From Lachnospiraceae bacterium (GTDB lineage Bacteria; Bacillota; Clostridia; Lachnospirales; Lachnospiraceae), in contig JAAVYC010000106.1 of NCBI GenBank assembly GCA_022790905.1, positions 1-5,821 of the forward strand: DNA of 5,821 nt. Reading direction: 5' to 3'. Within the stretch, counting starts at the first letter, position 1. Every line of letters starts with the position of its first letter. Positions 1 through 5,812 of the stretch are shown here, one piece after another. Under the pieces are notes generated by a model. That model was not told the origin of the DNA, ran no database searches, and was given only the letters and a program-made list of their open reading frames with translations. The translations under genes were made by a program, and so were the position numbers.

Positions 1-663
1 CATCATGGCATCCATCTCTTCAAAACTCATCACTCCAGTTACGACATTGCTGCGAATCATAAATGGAGGAACACAATAGGTAAAACCTCTGTCAATCATA
101 AAATCTCTCGCATAGGAAATCACTGCCGAATGTAACCTTGCAATATCTCCCATCAGATAATAAAAACCATTTCCGGCTACTTTTCCTGCCGCATCCAAAT
201 CAATTCCATCAAAACGTTCCATAATCTCTGTGTGATACGGAATCTCGAAATCAGGTTCTGTCGGCTCACCGAATTTTTCTATCTCTACATTACAAGAATC
301 ATCCGGACCAATCGGCACAGACGGATCGATAATATTTGGAATCGTCATCATGATCTCTGTGATCTTTTTCTGTAATTCTCTCTCCTGCTCTTCTAACTCA
401 GCAAGACGAGCCGCGTCTTTTCCGACTTGCTCTTTTAACGCCATGGCCTCATCCTTTTTTCCCTGCCCCATCAGAGCACCGATTTCTTTTGAAATCTTAT
501 TGCGGTTTGCACGCAACTGATCTGCCTCCTGCTGCGCTTCTCTCGCCTTCTTGTCGAGTTCAATTACTTCATCTACCAACGGAAGCTTCTGTTCCTGGAA
601 TTTATTCTCAATATTCTTTTTTACAATTTCTGGATTCTCCCTTAAAAATTTTAAATCTAACAT
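1..663 (-). CDS. serS: Seryl-tRNA synthetase, N-terminal half (partial, runs off the left edge)
   Basis: This gene encodes the cytoplasmic class II aminoacyl-tRNA synthetase that charges tRNA-Ser with serine using ATP. The frame is open for all 221 codons to the window edge, about half of the family's usual 420-430 residues. It begins MLDLKFLRENPE, the classic SerRS opening. Residues about 28-105 are the charged, heptad-rich tRNA-binding coiled-coil arm. Then come IPNIIDPSVPIGPDDS (about 108-123) and the start of the catalytic core, with GFYYLMGDIARLHSAV at 166-181 and a motif 1-like stretch RGFTYCVPPFMIRSN at 192-206. Motifs 2 and 3 lie outside the window. The start at 663 is preferred because CAGGAGG sits six bases upstream; an in-frame ATG at 669 directly abuts that site. 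It follows the transporter operon by 42 nt on the same strand but probably has its own promoter. Identity is secure; the core differs in detail from E. coli-type SerRS. Confidence 0.96.
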   Translation of the reverse strand, partial: MLDLKFLRENPEIVKKNIENKFQEQKLPLVDEVIELDKKAREAQQEADQLRANRNKISKEIGALMGQGKKDEAMALKEQVGKDAARLAELEEQERELQKKITEIMMTIPNIIDPSVPIGPDDSCNVEIEKFGEPTEPDFEIPYHTEIMERFDGIDLDAAGKVAGNGFYYLMGDIARLHSAVISYARDFMIDRGFTYCVPPFMIRSNVVTGVMSFEEMDAMM

Positions 664-669
664 TTTCAT

Positions 670-675
670 CCTCCT
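670..675 (-). promoter_or_regulatory. Ribosome-binding site of serS
   Basis: AGGAGG on the minus strand lies six bases before the ATG at 663. It decides the start against the in-frame ATG at 669, which touches the Shine-Dalgarno sequence and so would have no spacer. Confidence 0.85.
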
Positions 676-691
676 GAAAAATTATGCACCT

Positions 692-720
692 ATTATATCC
701 GTTTTTTATTCATGTCGCAA
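692..720 (-). promoter_or_regulatory. Probable sigma-A promoter of serS
   Basis: On the minus strand a perfect TATAAT (697-692) lies 17 bases after TTGCGA (720-715, four of six matches to TTGACA). The -35 box is inside the last codons of the upstream permease gene. Initiation about seven bases downstream, near the A at 685, would give a short leader of about 22 nt ending in the AGGAGG site. This suggests serS is transcribed independently of, or in addition to, readthrough from the transporter operon. It is a consensus match only. Confidence 0.6.
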
Positions 721-1956
721 TGCTTCAATTGGATTCAGATTTGCCGCTTTATAGGATGGCAGCATTCCAAAAACAATTCCGATTAACATAGAAAAAAGCA
801 CTGCTCCGATTGCTGCCGGAATGCTAATTGCCACTGGAGTCTCACTCACTTTGGAAATGACTTGTGCCAAAATGACTCCTATCGCTACTCCAGCGATACC
901 TCCAAGACTGGTAAGCACTGCCGCTTCTGTCAAAAACTGACCTAATATCACGGATTTTCTCGCTCCAATTGCTTTTTTTAATCCGATCTCACTGGTACGT
1001 TCTGTCACGGATACCAACATAATATTCATAACGCCAATCCCTCCTACCAATAGAGAAATTCCGGCAATCCAAATCAACATAGAGTTCGTGGATTTACTCA
1101 ACTCTTGCATCTCTTTTGCCTGTTCTAGCAAGTCTTCTGACTTATATTTGATACTGTCATCGCTGACACCCAAATCTTTATTCAAAATATCCGCCGTTTT
1201 TTTACCGACAGACGTCATGTCATCCGTACTCTCGACCTTAACAACCACATTCTCCGGTTCATCATAACGATATATAATTGGCCAGGTTACTTTTGGAACA
1301 TAGACGGAACCGCTCGTCTCCTGCATATATGTAGTATATTCCTCCATCGAATTAATCACCGGTTCAAATGCCTTGCTCTTTTCCACGACTCCAATTACCG
1401 TATAGGGTTCTCCCTTGATTTCGATACATTTTCCCAATGCATTTTCTCCCTGAAAAAGCGTCTTTTTGGAGCTCGCATCCAAAAGCGCTACTTTTCTGTT
1501 ATTTTCGTAGTCTTTCTTATCAAATCCGCGCCCCTCTGCCACGAGATAATTGCAGGTTTTCAGATAGTCTTTCTCAATTCCATATAAATATCCACCGGAA
1601 ATAGAATTATTTTTATAATAAGTGTCACCATAATCTGGTTTCTTATAATAGACAGAAGCAGACTCTGCATGCTCAATATCTTGTATCTGTTCTTTCGCCT
1701 TATCTGTAATGGGATAAATTCCATCCGGAACACCGCCATCCATTTCCAATTCCCACTCACCCTGGTGGAGTTCCACCCTTACTGTGTTATCTCCAGAACC
1801 GATCAGGTTTTCTTTAATCTGTTCATTGGTCCCTTTGATTGTCGAGACAATTGCAATAATTGCCGCAATTCCTATAATAATTCCGAGCATAGTCAGGAAA
1901 GAACGCATTTTATGGGACCAAATTCCCTGAAATGATAACCTTATATTTTCTATCAT
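706..1956 (-). CDS. MacB/FtsX-type ABC transporter permease
   Basis: This is the membrane subunit of a MacB/YknZ-like (Type VII) ABC transporter, expected to act as a homodimer with the ATPase encoded upstream. The 416 residues fit the usual four-helix plan. A short cytoplasmic N-terminus with SHKMRSFLTMLGIIIG leads into TM1 (about 20-40). A large extracytoplasmic MacB-type domain follows (about 45-285), then TM2 (about 292-317), the coupling segment ERTSEIGLKKAIGARK (319-334), TM3 (about 344-366) and TM4 (about 379-400). The protein ends with the family's NPIEALRHE signature. The start at 1956 has AGGAGG seven bases upstream, overlapping the stop codon of adaptor B, so translation is probably coupled. 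Such permeases do not form a classic substrate channel; they transmit ATP-driven motion to the outside (mechanotransmission). Exported substrate is unknown. Its only two cysteines, C135 and C177, lie in the extracytoplasmic domain. Confidence 0.93.
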   Translation of the reverse strand: MIENIRLSFQGIWSHKMRSFLTMLGIIIGIAAIIAIVSTIKGTNEQIKENLIGSGDNTVRVELHQGEWELEMDGGVPDGIYPITDKAKEQIQDIEHAESASVYYKKPDYGDTYYKNNSISGGYLYGIEKDYLKTCNYLVAEGRGFDKKDYENNRKVALLDASSKKTLFQGENALGKCIEIKGEPYTVIGVVEKSKAFEPVINSMEEYTTYMQETSGSVYVPKVTWPIIYRYDEPENVVVKVESTDDMTSVGKKTADILNKDLGVSDDSIKYKSEDLLEQAKEMQELSKSTNSMLIWIAGISLLVGGIGVMNIMLVSVTERTSEIGLKKAIGARKSVILGQFLTEAAVLTSLGGIAGVAIGVILAQVISKVSETPVAISIPAAIGAVLFSMLIGIVFGMLPSYKAANLNPIEALRHE

Positions 1957-1963
1957 TTGCCTT

Positions 1964-1969
1964 CCTCCT
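1964..1969 (-). promoter_or_regulatory. Ribosome-binding site of the permease, overlapping the preceding stop codon
   Basis: AGGAGG on the minus strand shares bases with the TAG stop of adaptor B (1970-1968) and lies seven bases before the permease ATG. This layout supports translational coupling of the two genes. Confidence 0.8.
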
Positions 1970-3506
1970 AATAATCCATCTCATCTGTCTCTTTTACTCT
2001 AGCGCCCTCTTTTACCTCTTTTCCATATGGAAAGGCAATGAAGTCGCTGTTTTTGAGTCCTGATAAGATCTGAATTGCCTGTCCATACACTATTTTTCCT
2101 GTTTTGACATATTGCTTCTTCAAACGCTTATCTTTTCCTTCCTTCATCACATAGGACTTTCCGCTTTCTGTTCTGACAAATGCCTGTTCAATATAGAGCG
2201 CATCTTTTGTCTGAGCATTCGGGTCAATCCTTAATTCTACACCCTCACCGTTTCTAAGACCTTCACTGTTTTCCACGAGTGCTTTGTAAGGATAATAAGA
2301 TACATTCGGATTCCCTTCTCCACCATATCCCATATTGTCCGTTGGTGTTGTAGAAATCTCTGTAATCGTCCCCTCATAATTCTGTCCGCTCTCCCAAGAA
2401 TTAATCAGGACCTTTTGCCCCACCTCAACTTCTTCAAGCAGCAATTCACTCATACTTCCTGTCACATAGAGGCTGTCTTGACCGCGGATTTCCAAAAATG
2501 GTGTACTGTTGCCATCCAGTTCTTCTAGATCCTGTACGGATGCCACCGTACCATTTACAGTGGCTTTTACAATGCCATCACCGGCTGCCGCCCTCAACTG
2601 CTCTACCTCTAATTTCGTCTTACGCATCTGGATATCCAATTCTCTGATTTTCTTCTGCTGCGCTGGAATCTCTGCTGCGAGTTCAAGGGCTGTATAGCCC
2701 TCCGGCTCCTCATCGTATTCTTCCGGTTCCTCTTCCGTCTCTGGTTCTTCCTCTATCTGACTGCGATTTGCAATCGACCATTTCTCGTCCTCAACATAAT
2801 GATCTTCCAAACTGCTTCCATTGACTAACCAAGCATTCAAAATTGTTTCCTCTACCCTATTATCTTTATGAATTTCAAAAACCGCAACATAAGATTTTTC
2901 TTTCAGATAATTCAGATATCCGCCTGTCACATATGCTTCACTTGTACACAAAAAGCGAAATGGTTTTTCTTCCGTTCCCTTCCCCTCGAATGCTTTTTTC
3001 GAAGTATCAATAATATTATAGGCATCCCCTGATTTTTCTTCTACCATTGGCTCCTCTTTCGGTTCCTCCTCCGGCTCTGGTTCCGGCACACTCTCCGGTA
3101 TCGGGGTCGTCGCCCTTAGACGCTCCAATTCCCTCTGAGCAATGACCAGATCGTTTTCCGCCGTGGACAATTCCAATTCTTTCATTTCCAGATTCAGATT
3201 TGCCTCTTCCATATTGTAACGAAAAAGTTGGTCACCTTCTGAGACAACATCCCCCTTTTTCACATAGACCTCCTCAACCACATCGTCATCTTGTAAATAC
3301 ACCGTTTGCGATTGGTCATCGGTTACTGTCCCACTGCTGTAAGAAGCCTCGTCATCTCCGATACCCCAACCGAGATTCTCAACAGAATAGACCTTTACTT
3401 TCGTCTTTTTGTCATGTTGCTCCTTATATGCAAAAATGCCACCCGCAATAGTCCCGATAACGAGAACGAGAATCAGAACGACCAATCCCGCTTTTCTCTT
3501 ATCCAT
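1968..3506 (-). CDS. Membrane-anchored ABC adaptor protein (HlyD/MacA-like), with an inserted domain in the hairpin (adaptor B)
   Basis: This 512-residue adaptor (membrane fusion protein) is expected to sit on the outer face of the permease. Lys/Arg at residues 3-5 precede one N-terminal TM segment (about 7-27), followed by an extracytoplasmic body. A lipoyl half-motif is visible at about 76-98 (VYVKKGDVVSEGDQLFRYN) and its partner at about 312-342 (GIVKATVNGTVASVQDL and following). A beta-barrel region covers about 345-430 and a membrane-proximal domain about 435-505. The coiled-coil hairpin (about 100-132 and 271-306) is interrupted by a separate domain flanked by Glu/Pro-rich linkers, described separately. 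The start at 3506 is chosen because AGGAGG lies seven bases upstream and the ATG overlaps the ATPase stop as TGATG. A longer frame from 3569 would add an unlikely basic segment before the anchor. The C-terminus resembles adaptor A (SGLKNSDFIAFP against SGLKKNDYIAWP), so the two look like diverged paralogues. The role is inferred from family and context. Confidence 0.9.
   Translation of the reverse strand: MDKRKAGLVVLILVLVIGTIAGGIFAYKEQHDKKTKVKVYSVENLGWGIGDDEASYSSGTVTDDQSQTVYLQDDDVVEEVYVKKGDVVSEGDQLFRYNMEEANLNLEMKELELSTAENDLVIAQRELERLRATTPIPESVPEPEPEEEPKEEPMVEEKSGDAYNIIDTSKKAFEGKGTEEKPFRFLCTSEAYVTGGYLNYLKEKSYVAVFEIHKDNRVEETILNAWLVNGSSLEDHYVEDEKWSIANRSQIEEEPETEEEPEEYDEEPEGYTALELAAEIPAQQKKIRELDIQMRKTKLEVEQLRAAAGDGIVKATVNGTVASVQDLEELDGNSTPFLEIRGQDSLYVTGSMSELLLEEVEVGQKVLINSWESGQNYEGTITEISTTPTDNMGYGGEGNPNVSYYPYKALVENSEGLRNGEGVELRIDPNAQTKDALYIEQAFVRTESGKSYVMKEGKDKRLKKQYVKTGKIVYGQAIQILSGLKNSDFIAFPYGKEVKEGARVKETDEMDY
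2700..3107 (-). other. Domain inserted in the adaptor B coiled-coil hairpin, flanked by two Glu/Pro-rich linkers
   Basis: Residues about 134-157 of adaptor B form a Pro/Glu linker (PIPESVPEPEPEEEPKEEP). Residues about 160-248 look like a compact mixed alpha/beta domain, with segments KPFRFLCTSEAYVTGGYLN and KSYVAVFEIHKDNRVEE and the stretch AWLVNGSSLE. Residues about 251-269 form a second acidic linker (IEEEPETEEEPEEYDEEPEG). The insertion falls where the hairpin of MacA-type adaptors normally turns, the part that meets TolC in Gram-negative bacteria. I do not recognise the domain as a named family. I have an uncertain recollection of similar GTGT..PF.FLC segments in other clostridial adaptors. 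Boundaries are approximate. Confidence 0.7.
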
Positions 3507-4186
3507 CAGGCTTCCTCCTTTTCCTCTGTGAGCTCTCCATCGATGATATGTACCACTCTCTTTGCACATTTTGCTACCTTTGCATCGTGGGTAATCATTA
3601 CAACCGTGACCCCTTCCTCGTTCAATTTTTCAAAAAGCTGCATTACCTGCTCCCCCGATTTGGAATCAAGGGCTCCCGTCGGCTCATCTGCCAGCAAAAT
3701 CTTAGGGGCATTCACCATAGCACGTGCGATCGCAACTCTCTGTTTTTGTCCTCCTGACAACTGATTTGGACGAAATGTGGCTCGGTCTGCAAGTCCTACT
3801 TTTTCTAATGCTGCAAAGGCCATCTCTTTCCTCTCCTTTGGCTTGATCCCTGCATAGCTTAGAGGCAGTGCTACATTATCCTGTGCCGTCGCCCTTGGGA
3901 GAAGCTGAAAATTCTGAAATACAAATCCAATGCTCTTTGAGCGAACATCTGCTAACTCTTTATCTTTATATTCTAAAACATTTTCTCCCGCAAGTTCATA
4001 AGTACCAGAAGTCGGCTGATCCAGACAACCGATAATATTCATCAATGTCGTCTTACCGGAACCGGATGGCCCCATAATCGCCACGTATTCCCCTTCCTGA
4101 ACTTGCAAATTCACATCTTTCAAGACTGGAATCACTAATTTATCCTGCAGATAGTCTTTATAGATATGTTCTAAATTCAATATCAT
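3506..4186 (-). CDS. ABC transporter ATP-binding protein, MacB/LolD/YknY family
   Basis: This is the cytoplasmic ATPase that powers the adaptor-permease complex. The 226 residues are a complete, canonical nucleotide-binding domain. Walker A is GPSGSGKTT (39-47), the Q-loop is FVFQNFQLLP with Q91, and the ABC signature is LSGGQ (143-147). Walker B is ILLADEP (163-169), the D-loop GALDSKSG follows at 171-178, and the switch histidine is H200 in MITHD. All catalytic residues are present. The FQNFQLLP and GALDSKSG forms are typical of the MacB/LolD/FtsE-like group. It starts eight bases after the stop of adaptor A; the nearest purine-rich sites (AGAAGG at spacing 4, GAGGAG at spacing 11) are not ideally placed, so translation may depend partly on coupling. 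Its stop overlaps the start of adaptor B by one base (TGATG). No separate promoter is evident. Confidence 0.96.
   Translation of the reverse strand: MILNLEHIYKDYLQDKLVIPVLKDVNLQVQEGEYVAIMGPSGSGKTTLMNIIGCLDQPTSGTYELAGENVLEYKDKELADVRSKSIGFVFQNFQLLPRATAQDNVALPLSYAGIKPKERKEMAFAALEKVGLADRATFRPNQLSGGQKQRVAIARAMVNAPKILLADEPTGALDSKSGEQVMQLFEKLNEEGVTVVMITHDAKVAKCAKRVVHIIDGELTEEKEEA
3514..3519 (-). promoter_or_regulatory. Ribosome-binding site of adaptor B
   Basis: AGGAGG on the minus strand, inside the last codons of the ATPase gene, lies seven bases before the ATG at 3506. It selects this start over the upstream in-frame ATG at 3569. Confidence 0.85.
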
Positions 4187-4194
4187 GAATCCTT

Positions 4195-5520
4195 CTACTC
4201 CTCTCCCTCCAGATTTTCTAAAGTCTTCATTGTTTCTCCTGCTTTGTCTGGCATTAAGAGCTCTCCGTCATCCTCTGTGTTCTCATCTTGATCTTCATTC
4301 GTATCCTCGTCCTTTTTTCCATCTTCTTCCGTTGTTTCCATCGCTCTTGAGGCATCTTTTGTCGTTCCCATGCCCTCTTCTAATCCCTCCTGAGGCCATG
4401 CAATATAATCATTTTTCTTTAACCCCGATTTAATTTCATATTCACCGAGCTCTTCATCATATTTCCCGACCTCTACCGTTCTTTTTTCTAACTTTCCTTT
4501 TCCGTTATCCGCCCAGACATATGCGCCCTCCTCTTCCTGCACCAGATAAGACTCATAAATCCAGACCCCTTTCTTTTCACTGCTCTGTCCGTAATCCATC
4601 TCTACAAAAACATGCTGCCCAAGCATCATACCTTTTGTATCTTCCATGGCTATATAAAACGGATATTTCGAAGATGTTGTCGTGTCACTGTCCGAAGATT
4701 CCTCCATATATTCCTCCGAACCGCTGTTACTCTGCGGCGCCTCTACATCAATTCCAGCAAGCGTTCCTTTCCACGTCTGCTTCTCATCGACACGGGAACG
4801 GATCAGCATCGGGGCTCCTTCCTCAATCTGTGACATGTTCTGTTCATTGACATAACACTTCACACGATAAGAGCCACTCGCTAAAATTGTCATAAACGCT
4901 CCCTCTCCACTATCCTCAGAAGGGTTATTAGGATCGTTGATCGATTTCACAACACCTGCCATTTTACTAGTTACCACGGAACCACTGATCGTCTCATTAA
5001 ATTTATCAATCTCCAATCGTTTCGATTTCAAATCATATTCCGACTGTTTTAACTCATTCTGCACACTTTGAATCTGCGTGGAATAGTCAAATTTTGTCTC
5101 TTCCGATACTGCCGCATCGCGCTCTGCGCTCAGCTCCGCAATCTGCTCTTTCGCATCGCTGATATCGTTATTAATGCTCTCTAACTCCAACTTTGCCTGT
5201 TCGATCTGACTGTCCACCTCATCTGTGTTGTAGGCAAAAAGCTGATCTCCTTCAGCAACCTCATCCCCTGCCTTCACAAAGATCTCCTTTACCTCTTTCC
5301 CTTCACTCAGATTAATCTTCCACGTATCCTGAGCCTCAACCACACCCGCAAAACGGTTCAATTTTCCAGCCGTATCTCCCATCATAGAAGATATCTTTTC
5401 TACATACGCCAGATTGGACTGATCTCTTCCATTCTTTCTTGCCAGAAAAATACCAACGCCGGCAAGTGCCACAAGTACAACTACCATGATTCCGATAGCT
5501 ATTTTCCTCTTTTTTTCCAT
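4195..5520 (-). CDS. Membrane-anchored ABC adaptor protein (HlyD/MacA-like), first gene of the operon (adaptor A)
   Basis: This 441-residue adaptor is expected to be anchored in the membrane and project outward beside the permease. The order is MEKKRK, a single TM helix (about 7-27), and a lipoyl half-motif at about 77-98 (VKEIFVKAGDEVAEGDQLFAYN). A heptad-rich coiled-coil hairpin follows (about 101-176), then the second lipoyl half (about 182-215). The beta-barrel (about 216-310) is interrupted by an acidic, Ser-rich loop (about 264-284). A membrane-proximal domain (about 317-388) precedes a long acidic C-terminal tail. The start at 5520 is preferred because AGGAGG lies five bases upstream. 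The frame extends to an ATG at 5535, but that start would place the AGGAGG inside the coding region. It is probably a diverged paralogue of adaptor B, without the inserted hairpin domain. B. subtilis YknX is the nearest well-studied type of protein I can name. Substrate is unknown. Confidence 0.92.
   Translation of the reverse strand: MEKKRKIAIGIMVVVLVALAGVGIFLARKNGRDQSNLAYVEKISSMMGDTAGKLNRFAGVVEAQDTWKINLSEGKEVKEIFVKAGDEVAEGDQLFAYNTDEVDSQIEQAKLELESINNDISDAKEQIAELSAERDAAVSEETKFDYSTQIQSVQNELKQSEYDLKSKRLEIDKFNETISGSVVTSKMAGVVKSINDPNNPSEDSGEGAFMTILASGSYRVKCYVNEQNMSQIEEGAPMLIRSRVDEKQTWKGTLAGIDVEAPQSNSGSEEYMEESSDSDTTTSSKYPFYIAMEDTKGMMLGQHVFVEMDYGQSSEKKGVWIYESYLVQEEEGAYVWADNGKGKLEKRTVEVGKYDEELGEYEIKSGLKKNDYIAWPQEGLEEGMGTTKDASRAMETTEEDGKKDEDTNEDQDENTEDDGELLMPDKAGETMKTLENLEGEE
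4198..4356 (-). other. Acidic C-terminal tail of adaptor A
   Basis: Residues 389-441 contain about 22 Asp/Glu in 53 residues, including EDGKKDEDTNEDQDENTEDD (399-418). The tail follows the conserved end of the adaptor fold (SGLKKNDYIAWP, about 365-376) and is predicted to be disordered outside the membrane. Adaptor B ends soon after the equivalent position and lacks it. Confidence 0.7.
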
Positions 5521-5525
5521 TTCAT

Positions 5526-5531
5526 CCTCCT
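5526..5531 (-). promoter_or_regulatory. Ribosome-binding site of adaptor A
   Basis: AGGAGG on the minus strand lies five bases before the ATG at 5520. It is inside the first codons of the longer reading frame that begins at 5535, which argues for the shorter start. Confidence 0.85.
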
Positions 5532-5644
5532 GCATCTATGTTCCCAAACTTTTCTGATCTTAGCAAGAACAAACGTGCAATTCACACACGCCGCGTTCTG
5601 ATTTTTATACAAGCGTAACTTTTATTCCGCGCGCAAAGCTGCAT

Positions 5645-5673
5645 ATCCTATTTTTATTGTATAGAAATTCCAA
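5645..5673 (-). promoter_or_regulatory. Weak candidate sigma-A promoter for the transporter operon
   Basis: On the minus strand TTGGAA (5673-5668) is followed after 17 bases by TAGGAT (5650-5645). Each box matches consensus at four of six positions with ideal spacing. It lies downstream of the hairpin, so it could drive the operon independently of it, with a leader of about 115-120 nt. A better -10-like TACAAT (5661-5656) is close by but has no matching -35. Confidence 0.3.
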
Positions 5674-5695
5674 AAGAATCCTCCATATAGTAACT

Positions 5696-5736
5696 AAAAA
5701 TGACCACAAAGCAACAAGTTAGCATTTGTGGTCATT
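5696..5736 (-). terminator. Hairpin with T-run: intrinsic terminator or attenuator upstream of the operon
   Basis: TGACCACAAA (5701-5710) and TTTGTGGTCA (5725-5734) are perfect inverted repeats with a 14-base loop. Two further A-T pairs extend the stem to 12 bp. On the minus strand the stem runs into TTTTT (5700-5696), as in an intrinsic terminator. The plus-strand flank (TTATATCATTTCTT) is a weaker tract. It may end transcription from a gene right of the window, or end a short transcript from the promoter at 5785-5812 and so attenuate the operon. The stem is AT-rich apart from the GACC/GGTC part, so efficiency is uncertain. Confidence 0.6.
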
Positions 5737-5784
5737 ATATCATTTCTTAATATAAAAAGTATGAACTTTCTGCAAATCTTAAGA

Positions 5785-5812
5785 ATTATTTTAAAGGATA
5801 CTTGTCCGTCAA
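5785..5812 (-). promoter_or_regulatory. Good sigma-A-like promoter upstream of the hairpin
   Basis: On the minus strand TTGACG (5812-5807) and AATAAT (5790-5785) are separated by 16 bases, with five of six matches in each box. Initiation would fall near 5778, about 45 bases before the hairpin. It is the best-scoring promoter by eye in the upstream region and points toward adaptor A. Confidence 0.45.

Noticed and set aside
551..754. Plus-strand frames across the serS promoter region
   Set aside because: They are antisense to the confident serS coding frame and the end of the permease, with no homology or ribosome-binding site.
2700..3107. Glu/Pro-rich segments as evidence of a TonB-like protein
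   Set aside because: The rest of the protein has the lipoyl halves, coiled coil and barrel of an adaptor; the EP-rich parts are linkers, and TonB is not expected in this type of cell.
3507..3569. Longer N-terminus of adaptor B starting at 3569
   Set aside because: It would put a 21-residue basic segment before the membrane anchor and bury the AGGAGG site that fits the start at 3506.
3306..3764. 152-residue plus-strand open frame
   Set aside because: It lies antisense to the ATPase and adaptor B genes, shows no recognisable domain and has no ribosome-binding site; it is a shadow of real coding sequence.
4521..4850. 109-residue plus-strand open frame, with another overlapping it
   Set aside because: It is antisense to adaptor A, has a Pro/Ser/His-rich composition typical of frame shadows and no start signals.
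5574..5590. CGTG-N9-CACG inverted repeat as an operator
   Set aside because: The arms are only four bases with mismatched inner positions; this is expected by chance.
5604..5609. TATAAA as a -10 box close to adaptor A
   Set aside because: The sequence 16-18 bases upstream is GC-rich (GCGCGG-like) with no -35 resemblance, and no extended -10 TG is correctly placed.
5615..5695. Two direct copies of GTAACT (5615-5620 and 5690-5695) as regulator sites
   Set aside because: Six-base repeats 75 bases apart with unlike flanks are not significant without comparative data.
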